DNA from: VXYL01 sp965200375
Lineage (GTDB): Bacteria; Pseudomonadota; Gammaproteobacteria; Pseudomonadales; Azotimanducaceae
NCBI GenBank assembly: GCA_965200375.1
Contig: OZ241353.1
Location: forward strand, 2,356,001-2,420,000
Direction: 5' to 3'
DNA: 64,000 nucleotides
Under the pieces are notes generated by a model. It did not search any database and was not told where the DNA came from. It saw only the letters and a program-made list of their open reading frames with translations. Shown here piece after piece: positions 1 through 8,608 of this stretch; the first letter of the stretch is position 1; the number at the start of each line of letters is the position of its first letter. Position numbers and translations under genes: made by a program.

Positions 1-1358
1 CCCAGATACGCCTTCACCGCCGCCACCGGCCAGCGCTCGATGCCGAAGGCGGCGGCCATCCGGTTCAGGATGTGGGACTCGGTGACCCGGTTCTGCGGCG
101 TGCCGGTGCCGTGGGCGTGAACGAAGGAGCGGTGCCGCACGGCCTGCTCGCCGACGACGGCACGGCCAAGCGCCAGCGCTTTCGCCACCGTGATGTAGTT
201 GCCAACCCCGGGCCCCGGGATGGACTGCTTGAAGCCGTCGGCGTTGACGAACACGCCGGCGGCCGCGCCGTGGATGTTGCAGCCCATCTCCAGCGCCAAG
301 GCGTCGTCCGCGAGCACCACGTACACGGCCGCTTCCGCCAGGGTGAAGCCGCAGTTCTTGCCGAAGGGGCGGCAGGCGCGCCGGTTGTCCACCGCCTTGG
401 CGCCGTCGATGGCCATCAGCGCCTCGTCTTCCGCCAACGCGCCCATGGTGCGGTACGCCTCCACGATCTCCGGCACGACCGGCGCCTCGGCGCCGCCGAC
501 GACGGCCACGCGACAACGTCCGGCCCGGATGTCCTCCACCGCCAGCTTCAAGTTGTAGAGGAAGGTGGCGCAGGCGCCGATGGCGCCGCCGGTGCCGCCG
601 AGCCCGCCGATGACATAGGCGTTCACGAAGTCCGCCGGCATCTCGCACAGTCCCAGCGCCGCCTGCTTCGAAGTGGGGCGCTTGCCGAGCAGCGGCGCCT
701 GCATCATGCCGCCGGCGCTGTCGGCGTCGAGCTGGCCCATGGCGCTGCCGGCGTAGCAGGCGAACTCGTCCGGCCGTGCCTTGCGCTTGAACTTCTCCCA
801 GGGAATGCCGACGGACTGCACCGCGTCCGATGCCGCGTAGACGGCGAGCTGCAAGCCCCGGGGATGGCTGCGGGAGGCGTACAGCTTGTTCGGCGCGAAA
901 CCGGTGGGCACCTGGCCGGCGGAGGAGACCTTGGAGGCCCGCCGGTCGCCGATCAGCACCTCGGCGCAGTCCGCGGTCACGGCGACGCGGCCGTCGCCGC
1001 AAGGCCGTAGGCGCCAGTTCGCCGGCACTTGTGCTGGCAGATCCCGGCTGCGCAGGACGAAGGCCAGCTGGCCTTCCCGGTGCGGTTGCAGGCTGGCGAT
1101 CTTGTGGCAGTAGATCCGGTCCGGATCGAAGCACTCGATGCGGCGCACGAGGGTGTGGCTGCGAATGCGCGCCCGCACTGCCGCGTCCGTCGGGTCGCCA
1201 TCGAGGTTCATCAGCCTCGCTAGGCTGGCGTAGGTGTCGTTGGCCGCGCCCTTGTCGAGGGCGTCGATCACCGTGCGGCGGTAGGCGTGGTGGAAGGACA
1301 CCCGACCGGCGGGATTGATGCCGCCGAAACCGACCACCACGGGCAGCGGATCGGACAC
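1..1358 (-). CDS. fabY: Beta-ketoacyl synthase, FabY-type, truncated by the window edge
   Basis: This is a thiolase-fold condensing enzyme reading leftwards off the window; the C-terminus is missing. The start is taken as GTG at 1358, giving a protein beginning VSDPLPVVVGFGG, because no ATG lies between it and the in-frame upstream stop. The nucleophile Cys is in GACATFLYNL and the first catalytic His in HAHGTGTPQNR. The sequence stops at AVKAYL, just before the expected second His motif. The N-terminal GFGG.N.AGR.SFHH pattern and long N-terminal domain match, from memory, FabY of Pseudomonas aeruginosa, which starts fatty acid synthesis from acetyl-CoA and malonyl-ACP. The malonyl-CoA link to the carboxylase-like gene at 2187 is inference. 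Confidence 0.85.
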   Translation of the reverse strand, partial: MSDPLPVVVGFGGINPAGRVSFHHAYRRTVIDALDKGAANDTYASLARLMNLDGDPTDAAVRARIRSHTLVRRIECFDPDRIYCHKIASLQPHREGQLAFVLRSRDLPAQVPANWRLRPCGDGRVAVTADCAEVLIGDRRASKVSSAGQVPTGFAPNKLYASRSHPRGLQLAVYAASDAVQSVGIPWEKFKRKARPDEFACYAGSAMGQLDADSAGGMMQAPLLGKRPTSKQAALGLCEMPADFVNAYVIGGLGGTGGAIGACATFLYNLKLAVEDIRAGRCRVAVVGGAEAPVVPEIVEAYRTMGALAEDEALMAIDGAKAVDNRRACRPFGKNCGFTLAEAAVYVVLADDALALEMGCNIHGAAAGVFVNADGFKQSIPGPGVGNYITVAKALALGRAVVGEQAVRHRSFVHAHGTGTPQNRVTESHILNRMAAAFGIERWPVAAVKAYL

Positions 1359-1409
1359 TACGCGTTTCCCGGCAGGCGTGGCGCTAGGCGAATTTGGAAG
1401 CGGAGCATT

Positions 1410-2030
1410 CTAATTCGCGCCTTCTTGGAACCGCGGCAGGAGTTCCGCGAAGTTGCAGGGCTTGAAGGATGCATCGAGCTGATTGCGAATGATCCGATCC
1501 CACGCTGTGCGGCATGCGCCCGTCGAACCCGGCATGGCGAAGATCAAGGTTCCGTTCGCCAAGCCGCCCACGGCGCGGGATTGAATGGTGGAACTGCCGA
1601 TCTCCGCAAACGAAACATGCCGGAACAACTCGCCGAAGCCGTCGATGGTCTTGTCGAACAAAGGCTGCAACGCTTCCGGAGTGCTGTCGCGGCCGGTGAA
1701 GCCGGTGCCGCCGGTGACGAGCACCACTTGCACGGCAGGGTCCGCGATCCACGCGCTTGCGACGGCGCGGATGCGGTAGACGTCGTCGCGCTCGATTCGC
1801 CGCGCCGCCAGCCGATGGCCCGCGGATTGCAGCCGGTCGGCGAGCAAGTCGCCGGAGGTATCCTCGGCGAAGCCCCGGCTGTCGGAAACCGTGAGCACGG
1901 CGATGCCAAGGGCCACGGCGACGCTTGGGGAAGATGCCGGCGTTTGCTGGCCGACAGGCAATCGGCATGCGGACGTAGTCGCCGCTGGCGGCGTCGCCGT
2001 CGGCGGCGCGTCTTGCCCTGCTTGTTTCAC
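1410..2030 (-). CDS. moaB: Molybdenum cofactor biosynthesis protein MoaB
   Basis: MogA/MoaB-fold protein of molybdopterin biosynthesis, expected to adenylylate molybdopterin or assist molybdate insertion in the cytoplasm. Family hallmarks are IAVLTVSDSRG, DDTSG-like EDTSGDLLADRL, the ligand-binding VLVTGGTGFTGRD, the SSTIQSRAVGG stretch and LIFAMPGSTGACRTAWD. It ends with an FKPCNF motif as in Escherichia coli MoaB. The start is uncertain. GTG at 2030 gives 206 residues with a low-complexity Pro/Thr/Ala leader. TTG at 1961 (183 aa) or GTG at 1916 (168 aa) would be closer to the usual 170. The modABC molybdate importer at 33369-35852 fits a need for molybdenum cofactor. Confidence 0.88.
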   Translation of the reverse strand: MKQAGQDAPPTATPPAATTSACRLPVGQQTPASSPSVAVALGIAVLTVSDSRGFAEDTSGDLLADRLQSAGHRLAARRIERDDVYRIRAVASAWIADPAVQVVLVTGGTGFTGRDSTPEALQPLFDKTIDGFGELFRHVSFAEIGSSTIQSRAVGGLANGTLIFAMPGSTGACRTAWDRIIRNQLDASFKPCNFAELLPRFQEGAN

Positions 2031-2186
2031 CCTCGCCACGGCAGAGCATTGTAGACGCCGCCGCCAGGCTGCGCCACACGCGGAACCGTCGGCAAGTGTC
2101 TCGGTTTGGAACTCGAAACCGCTTGACAACGCATGCGCCGCTAGCGGTGGATTGACGCTGGCTTTGCGGATAATGTTCGGCGGACC

Positions 2187-5100
2187 ATGGACCCCGCAGC
2201 ACAAGCAGACGAAGCGGACTCCGCAGTGGACGCGGCGAACGCCAACGAAGGCGAACAGCGCAACGCGGCCGGCGACCGGCTGTTTCTGATTGCCGAGGAC
2301 CTGGCCAGGGATTCCTCCCTAATTCCCCAAGTCGACGCCGAATTCGATCCGCCCTTGCGGGGTGTGCTGGCGGATGCCGAAGTAGCGCATCGGGCCGTGG
2401 CGTTGGAAAAGCTGGACATCGACGCCTACATCGAAGCGGTGATGACGGCTGCGGACGATCCCAAGCGGCTGCCGGCGCCGGAAGTCGTCCGCCGTCTCGG
2501 CAAGGTGCGCCAGGAGGACGCCGACGGACCGTTCTATGCGGCCGTCGTGACGATGGACTTCGACGGCTCGGAACGCAGCGTCGGCTTCGTGGCCCAGAAT
2601 CGCGCCGTACGCAGCGGCGAGTGGATGCCGGTCCACCACTTGCAGGCGGCCCGCAGCATTGAGGACTTCAGCAATCGCAAGCTGCCCATCGTCAGCCTGA
2701 TGGACACCCCCGGCGCCGCCGGCGACGAAGTCGCGAACAAGAACAACCAGTCGCACAGCATCTCGCGGCTCATCGCCGAAATGTCCAACGTGGACGTGCC
2801 CAATCTCGGCATCGTCTACGGCCTCGGCTACTCGGGCGGCGCCATCCCGCTGGCGGCCAGCAATCTCATCCTGTCGCTGCGGGACGGCGTGTTCAGCACC
2901 ATCCAGCCCAAGGGCCTGGCGAGCATCGCTCGGCGCCTGAACCTGTCCTGGCAGCAGTGCGCCAAGCAGGTCGGCCTCTCGCCCTTCGAGCTCAAGCGCC
3001 AGGGCAACATCGATGCGGTGGTGGATTTCGCGCCGGGCGAGGACGTCGAGAACCTGCGTCTGGCCATCGTCACCGGCATCGAGCACGTCGAGGCGACCAC
3101 CAAGCGGTTCGTGGCGGAGAATCCGTACATTCTGGACCACTACCGGCGCAGCTTGCAGCGCTATCTGCGTCCATCGGACCGGCTCCGCCAAGTGCAGGCC
3201 AGCGCAGCGCTCACCCTCACCCGCAACCCCACCGAATACCTCAACGTGTTCGGCGTCGCCTACCGCTACCTGCGCTATCTGCGGGTGCGTCGACGCATCA
3301 AGGCCACCACCACGCGCGCCTACGGCCGCCTCGCCGAACAGGAACTGCCGGCCGGCGAGCTGGCGAGCCGCACCGATCGGGAGCGGCGGGAGACCTTCCT
3401 GCGCTGGCTGCAAGATCCAGACAAGGTGATCTACGACGACGGCTTGTCCCGGGCTTGGAAGACCTACGTCGAAAGGAAGAACACGCTGCACGAATCCCGC
3501 AGCCGCATCGCCCAGCTGCTTTTCGGCGAACGGCAGAAGAACTACCAGGACGCCAGGGCCAACCTGATCGCCGTGACGGGCATGTACCTCTACAACCGCT
3601 GGAAGAGCGACGCCGCCGGCAACTTTCGGGCGCTCAGGGGTTTCGCGGAGAACGTGGCCGAGACCCGGGCCCTGCTCCGGGTTTCGGAGCTCTCCGAGCC
3701 GCTCGCGTTGATCGAGGCGATCAACGCCGACGACGCCTTGGGCCAAGTGCTCCGGCGCCGCTTCACCCACGACGGCGTGAAGCTGTTCGCGCAAAGCGCC
3801 GGCAAGCCGGAGGCGCTGCTGCGCGAACAGCTCGCCACCGAGCTGAACATGGCCATCACCGAAGCGCCGCTTGCCGGCGAGGACGGCATCGCCGAAAGTC
3901 TCTCCGCCGCGACCAAGGCGTCGGTAAACGGCCAGGCGTCGCGCATCGTGGCCAACCGGCTGGTCATCGACGACCGCTTCGGATCGCTGCTGGCCAAGAC
4001 GGCCGAAACACGCGCCGAGACCGGCGAGACGACCGTCATCGACGTGGTGCTCGACGACGACCTGCGGGCGGACTTCGTGCGCGAGTGCGAGTGTCTGCTG
4101 CTGTTCGACCGGGTCTACGATCACATCGTCGCCAACCTCGATTCGATTGCCGCCGAGGCCAAGACGTCCCGCTCGCTTTCCCAGGCATCCCTGAGGCGCC
4201 TGATCGAATCGACTCTCGCCGAAGCCGCCGAGGCTGGCGAGGTTGGCGAGGCCGGCGAGGTTGGCGAGGAAAGCAACGCCAAGGTCCGCGCCAGCAAGCA
4301 GGCGCAGCTGCGAAGGCGGTTCTTCGCCTGGTATCAGCGCATCGCCGCCACGGCCCGCCCGGGTCGGTTCTTCCACGACGTGGAAGAGTGGAAGAAGAAC
4401 GCCTCGGTACACGTTTCCGACACCCTGTTCGTGGTCGTCACTTTCCTGTTCGAGAAGCTGCTGCGCTCCTACCTGAACGCCGAGTGGGACCAGAAGCGCT
4501 ACGACGGGCGCATTGCGCCGTTCAACATCGGCCGCCGCAAGGACTTCTGGAATCGACTTACGCAAGCCTATCGGGACCTGCTCGTCCGCGACGTGCTGCA
4601 ACGCAGCAAACGCGCTGCCGATACCAGCCCCCGGGCGTTCATCGACGCTTTCTTCGAGGACTTCGAGGAGCACAACGCAGAGCTCATCAGCTCGGATCCG
4701 CGCCGCTTTCCCGGTTTGCGGGTTTCCATCGAGAGCGCACTGCAGAAAGGCCAGCCGCCCTGCGGGGTCGTCACCGGCATCGGCCGCCTTCGCACCGGCG
4801 ACGACCATGTCCTGGTCGGCGCGGTCGTTTCGAACACCGCGTTCAAGGCCGGCGCCTTCGACATGGCCAGCGCGGAGAAGTTCTGCAAGCTCCTGGTGGC
4901 TTGCGCCGAGCGGCGGCTGCCGGTGGTCTGCTTCATATCTTCCGGCGGCATGCAGACGATGGAGGGCGCCGGGGCGCTGTTCTCCATGGCGGCCGTGAAC
5001 GATCGCATCACCCGCTTCGTGCGCGATTTCGATCTGCCGGTGATCGTCTTCGGCTTCGGCGACTGCACCGGCGGCGCCCAGGCGAGCTTCGTGACCCACC

Positions 5101-7181
5101 CGCTGGTGCATACCTGCTACTTCTCCGGCGCCAGCATGCCGTTCGCCGGGCAGATCGTGGTGTCGAGCTATCTGCCTTCCGAGGCCCACATCGCCAACTA
5201 CCTCTCCGCTGTGCCGGGCGCCATGCGCGCCCTGGTGCGGCATCCGTTCCTGCCGAATCTGGATGCGGAGCTGCGGCAGGCCGACGCCGACATTCCGGTG
5301 CCGAAGGAGACCGTGGACGACGTGGTGCGGCGGGTTCTGGCCGGCGCCGGGGCGGACGCCGGACCGGTCACCGAAGCGCCACGGCAGCGCGTCAGCGAGG
5401 CGTCGCTGTTCCGGCCCGTGAAGCGAATGCTCATCCATGCCCGCGGCTGCACTGCGGTGAAGCTGGTGCGGGTGGCGCAGCGGCATGGCGTTCAAGTCGT
5501 GCTGGTGCAGTCGGACCCGGACATGGAGTCCGCCGCCGCGGACCTCCTGGGAGAAGCGGACACGCTGGTGTGCATCGGCGGCAACACGCCGGACGAGAGC
5601 TATCTGAACGCCCATTCGGTGGTGAGCATCGCCGAGCACGAAGGCGTGGACTCGCTGCATCCCGGCATCGGGTTCCTGTCCGAGAACGCGCAGTTCGCCC
5701 AGCTGGTGCGTGCCCACGGCATCAACTTCGTGGGCCCCAGCGTCGCTAGCATGGAAATGATGGGCAACAAGTCGAACGCCATCGCCACCGCGCTGGCGAA
5801 CGGCGTGCCGGTGGTGTCGGGCAGCCACGGCATCCTCACCGATGGCGACACCGCCGCCGCCATGGCTGGCGAGATCGGCTTTCCGGTGCTCATCAAGGCG
5901 GTCCACGGCGGCGGCGGCAAGGGCATCGCGGCAGTGCGCAGCCCCGACGAGTTCCACGAAGAGTTTCTGCGGGTTTCCGGCGAGGCCCGCAGCGCCTTCG
6001 GCAGCGGCGACGTGTATCTCGAGCGCTTCGTCACGTCGCTGCGGCACATCGAGGTGCAGGTGCTGCGGGACCGCTTCGGCAACACCCAAGTGCCCGGCAT
6101 TCGCGATTGCAGCGTGCAGCGCGACAAGCAGAAGGTGATCGAGGAATCCGACTCCACGGTGCTCTCCGCCGAACACGAGAACGCCGTGCGCCAGCATGCG
6201 GCCGCCCTGGCGGAGGCGGTGAACTACGTCGGCGCCGGCACCGTGGAGTTCATCTACGACCTCGGGCAGGGCCAAGCCTATTTCATGGAGATGAACACGC
6301 GCCTGCAAGTGGAGCACCCGGTCACCGAGCTGGTGAGCGGCGTCGACATCGTCCACGAGCAGCTGCGCATCGCCGCTGGCGAGAGCATCGCGGACCTCTC
6401 CATCGGCGAACGCGGCTACGCCATCGAGGCCCGGGTGAACGCGGAGCGGCTGGTGGAATCCGCCACCGGCGAGGCGGCGTTCCAGCCGAGCCCAGGCGCA
6501 GTCGCGGCTTGCGAGTTTCCCGATGCGCCTGGCATCGACGTGATCGCCGCCGCGGCCACGGGCAAGTTCGTCTCGCCCTACTACGACAGCATGGTGGCGC
6601 AGGTGATCGCCCACGGCGACAACCGCGCCGACGCCGCCGGCAAGCTGGCGGACTACCTGGACCGCGTAGTCGTCCGCGGCATCGCCACGAACATCGCGCT
6701 GTTGAAGCGGATCCTCAAGGACGACGTGTTCCTGGCCGGCGAGTACGACACGGACTACCTGCCGGGCTTGCTGGCGCGCACGGACCGGGCGCAACTCATG
6801 GCGGAGATCGCCGAGGCGGCCGGCGGCAGCGAGAGCGGCATCGGCGGCGAAGCCATCGCCATCGACGGCAGCGACGAGCTCAAGGTGCTCGCGCCGGCCA
6901 CTGGCATTCTCTACCTCACGCCGTCGCCGACGGAACCGCCGTTCGTGGCGGTGGGGAGCCGCGTCGGCGTGGACGCCACGCTGTGCCAGCTCGAGGCGTT
7001 CAAGATCTTCACGCCGGTGCGCCTTGCCGACTTCAACGGCAGCGGGGAGACGCTGTACAGCGCGGACAAGCGCTACGAAATCGTCCGCGTCAACATCGCC
7101 AGCGGGGCCCAGGTGAACGCTGGCGACCTGCTGTTCGTGGTGCGGCCAGTGGCTGCCCAAGGTCCCTCAGGCAGCGCATAG
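2187..7181 (+). CDS. Multidomain acyl-CoA carboxylase-like protein (CT-alpha, CT-beta, biotin carboxylase, biotinyl-like domain)
   Basis: A single 1,664-residue chain carries all parts of a biotin-dependent carboxylase. Residues about 110-310 resemble AccA (LMDTPGAAGDE near 170, FSTIQPKG near 235). Residues 310-840 are mostly helical linker with an acidic EAGEVGEAGEVGE stretch near 680. Residues about 850-1040 resemble AccD (FISSGGMQTMEGAG near 915, CTGGAQASF near 959). Residues 1074-1480 are a biotin carboxylase ATP-grasp (HGGGGKGI near 1239, EMNTRLQVEH near 1367). Residues 1560-1655 resemble a biotinyl domain, with LEAFKIF near 1600 where AMKM is usual. The domain order, with carboxyltransferase lobes before biotin carboxylase, is reversed from BC-first acyl-CoA carboxylases. 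The substrate cannot be read from sequence. Its stop overlaps the convergent neighbour by 15 bases. Confidence 0.85.
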   Translation: MDPAAQADEADSAVDAANANEGEQRNAAGDRLFLIAEDLARDSSLIPQVDAEFDPPLRGVLADAEVAHRAVALEKLDIDAYIEAVMTAADDPKRLPAPEVVRRLGKVRQEDADGPFYAAVVTMDFDGSERSVGFVAQNRAVRSGEWMPVHHLQAARSIEDFSNRKLPIVSLMDTPGAAGDEVANKNNQSHSISRLIAEMSNVDVPNLGIVYGLGYSGGAIPLAASNLILSLRDGVFSTIQPKGLASIARRLNLSWQQCAKQVGLSPFELKRQGNIDAVVDFAPGEDVENLRLAIVTGIEHVEATTKRFVAENPYILDHYRRSLQRYLRPSDRLRQVQASAALTLTRNPTEYLNVFGVAYRYLRYLRVRRRIKATTTRAYGRLAEQELPAGELASRTDRERRETFLRWLQDPDKVIYDDGLSRAWKTYVERKNTLHESRSRIAQLLFGERQKNYQDARANLIAVTGMYLYNRWKSDAAGNFRALRGFAENVAETRALLRVSELSEPLALIEAINADDALGQVLRRRFTHDGVKLFAQSAGKPEALLREQLATELNMAITEAPLAGEDGIAESLSAATKASVNGQASRIVANRLVIDDRFGSLLAKTAETRAETGETTVIDVVLDDDLRADFVRECECLLLFDRVYDHIVANLDSIAAEAKTSRSLSQASLRRLIESTLAEAAEAGEVGEAGEVGEESNAKVRASKQAQLRRRFFAWYQRIAATARPGRFFHDVEEWKKNASVHVSDTLFVVVTFLFEKLLRSYLNAEWDQKRYDGRIAPFNIGRRKDFWNRLTQAYRDLLVRDVLQRSKRAADTSPRAFIDAFFEDFEEHNAELISSDPRRFPGLRVSIESALQKGQPPCGVVTGIGRLRTGDDHVLVGAVVSNTAFKAGAFDMASAEKFCKLLVACAERRLPVVCFISSGGMQTMEGAGALFSMAAVNDRITRFVRDFDLPVIVFGFGDCTGGAQASFVTHPLVHTCYFSGASMPFAGQIVVSSYLPSEAHIANYLSAVPGAMRALVRHPFLPNLDAELRQADADIPVPKETVDDVVRRVLAGAGADAGPVTEAPRQRVSEASLFRPVKRMLIHARGCTAVKLVRVAQRHGVQVVLVQSDPDMESAAADLLGEADTLVCIGGNTPDESYLNAHSVVSIAEHEGVDSLHPGIGFLSENAQFAQLVRAHGINFVGPSVASMEMMGNKSNAIATALANGVPVVSGSHGILTDGDTAAAMAGEIGFPVLIKAVHGGGGKGIAAVRSPDEFHEEFLRVSGEARSAFGSGDVYLERFVTSLRHIEVQVLRDRFGNTQVPGIRDCSVQRDKQKVIEESDSTVLSAEHENAVRQHAAALAEAVNYVGAGTVEFIYDLGQGQAYFMEMNTRLQVEHPVTELVSGVDIVHEQLRIAAGESIADLSIGERGYAIEARVNAERLVESATGEAAFQPSPGAVAACEFPDAPGIDVIAAAATGKFVSPYYDSMVAQVIAHGDNRADAAGKLADYLDRVVVRGIATNIALLKRILKDDVFLAGEYDTDYLPGLLARTDRAQLMAEIAEAAGGSESGIGGEAIAIDGSDELKVLAPATGILYLTPSPTEPPFVAVGSRVGVDATLCQLEAFKIFTPVRLADFNGSGETLYSADKRYEIVRVNIASGAQVNAGDLLFVVRPVAAQGPSGSA

Positions 7182-8417
7182 GAAGCCCATCGGCACGGCC
7201 AGGAACTGCCGCTCGCCCACCCGAAAGGGCAGCACCCGCTCGCCGCCGTAGAGCACCACGCCCCGCTCGAACGATCCCTCGGCCAGCTCCGCCAGCGCCG
7301 CCAGACCCTTGAAGTCCTCCCGCCGCACCGTGGCGGACGCCTTCACTTCGACGCCGACGATGCGTCCGTCGGCGCGTTCGAGCACGATGTCCACCTCCCG
7401 CTTGCGGGCGTCGCGGAAGTGCCACACAGTGGCTTCTTCGTCCGCCCAGGCTGCATGCTTGCAGCACTCCATGTAGATCAGGCTCTCGAGCAGGCCGCCG
7501 TAGTGGCCGCTGGCCAGCACCTGCTGTTCGTCGCGCAAGCCGAGCAGGTGGCAGGCGAGGCCGGTGTCCACGAAGTGAAGCTTGGGCATCGCCGTCAGGC
7601 GCTTGGCACGGCCCTTCCGCCAAGCCGGCGTCCGGCGCACCACAGCCATCAGTTCCAGCGCCTCCACGTAGCGCTTGGCGAGACGGTCGTCCACCGCCAG
7701 GTCGTTGGCGACGTTGGCGTATTTCAGCAGGTTGCCGCTGACGCCAGCCAGCCACGGCGCCAGGGCGCGGAGCCTGGAGACGTAGTCGCCGCGGGCGGCA
7801 TAGAGGGTCTCGAAGTCCTTGAACAGCCGGCCTTCGAGGTAGGAGCGGAACCACGCCTGCCGGCCGCGCCGGCTCTTGCTCTGCACTTCAGGGTAGCCGC
7901 CCCGCAGCACCAGCCCGGCGACCTGCTCCCGCGACGGCGCGGCCGGGAAGCAGCCGAAGTCGCCAGCCAGGAGGTTCGTGACGATGTTCCCTGGTCGGCC
8001 GTGCAGTTCCGTCACCGCCAGCGGCAGCAGTTCCAAACGCGCCATGTGCCCGGGCAACGCCTCCTGGGCCCGGGCGGACTGGAAGATGTCCGCAGAACCC
8101 GTGAGCAGGAACTTGCCCCGCTGCTGCGGACCCAAGGCATCCGATGCCGCCTTTACCGCGCCAATGAGTGCCGGAACGTACTGGAACTCGTCGAGCACCA
8201 CGCGCCTGGCGCCTAGCGAGCGCACGAATCCATGCGGGTCGTTCGCCACCGCTGCGCGTGTGGCTTCGTCGTCCAGCGTGACGTATTCCAGGCCCGAATC
8301 GGCAGCCACTGCTCGCACCAGCGTGGTCTTCCCGGCCTGCCGGGGGCCGGAGACGTAGACGACGCGGAACTCGTCCAGCATCGCTTTCACCAGCGGCTGC
8401 AAGCGGCGAACGTACAT
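7167..8417 (-). CDS. DUF4143-family AAA ATPase
   Basis: A 416-residue ATPase of the AAA_14/DUF4143 type. The N-terminal half has a Walker A (GPRQAGKT, about residues 25-32) and Walker B (RVVLDEFQ). An arginine-finger-like region follows in LLTGSADIFQS. The C-terminal DUF4143 region has a restriction-endonuclease-like core: EVDIVL followed by GVEVKAS, fitting a PD-(D/E)xK arrangement. The cellular role of this family is not settled; links to DNA transactions or toxin-antitoxin-like behaviour are suggested but unproven. The gene is preceded by a five-unit 22-bp tandem repeat (8467-8576) and runs tail-to-tail into the carboxylase gene, overlapping it by 15 bases. This position suggests a late insertion into a housekeeping neighbourhood. 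Confidence 0.85.
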   Translation of the reverse strand: MYVRRLQPLVKAMLDEFRVVYVSGPRQAGKTTLVRAVAADSGLEYVTLDDEATRAAVANDPHGFVRSLGARRVVLDEFQYVPALIGAVKAASDALGPQQRGKFLLTGSADIFQSARAQEALPGHMARLELLPLAVTELHGRPGNIVTNLLAGDFGCFPAAPSREQVAGLVLRGGYPEVQSKSRRGRQAWFRSYLEGRLFKDFETLYAARGDYVSRLRALAPWLAGVSGNLLKYANVANDLAVDDRLAKRYVEALELMAVVRRTPAWRKGRAKRLTAMPKLHFVDTGLACHLLGLRDEQQVLASGHYGGLLESLIYMECCKHAAWADEEATVWHFRDARKREVDIVLERADGRIVGVEVKASATVRREDFKGLAALAELAEGSFERGVVLYGGERVLPFRVGERQFLAVPMGFLCAA

Positions 8418-8466
8418 GGGCGGCTCCGCGGGTCCACATGGCGCGATGCCATCTTGCTCGATTAAT

Positions 8467-8576
8467 GCGAGAAATCCAAGGGCTTAGTGCGAGAAATACA
8501 GAGGCTTAGTGCGAGAAATACAGAGGCTTAGTGCGAGAAATACATGAACCTATAGCGAGAAATCCAAGGTCTCGGT
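8467..8576. repeat. Tandem array of five 22-bp units
   Basis: Five direct units follow each other with exact 22-base spacing, starting at 8467, 8489, 8511, 8533 and 8555, each beginning GCGAGAAAT. Units 2 and 3 are identical. Units 1 and 5 share the variant CCAAGG core. Unit 4 has diverged after TACA. The array lies 50-160 bases upstream of the leftward ATPase gene (start 8417) and after the 3' end of the serine hydrolase gene. There are no spacers, so it is not a CRISPR. It could be an operator, iteron-like binding site or plain minisatellite. Confidence 0.9.
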
Positions 8577-8608
8577 GCGAAGACGCACCCCACGGCATGG
8601 CAAGCCGT

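Noticed and set aside
2319..7160. 1,613-codon antisense frame within the carboxylase gene
   Set aside because: High-G+C genes often leave long open antisense frames. Its translation is His/Arg/Gly-rich with no domain, while the sense frame has all catalytic motifs.
8467..8576. Repeat array considered as a CRISPR
   Set aside because: The units are contiguous with no spacers and there are no cas genes.
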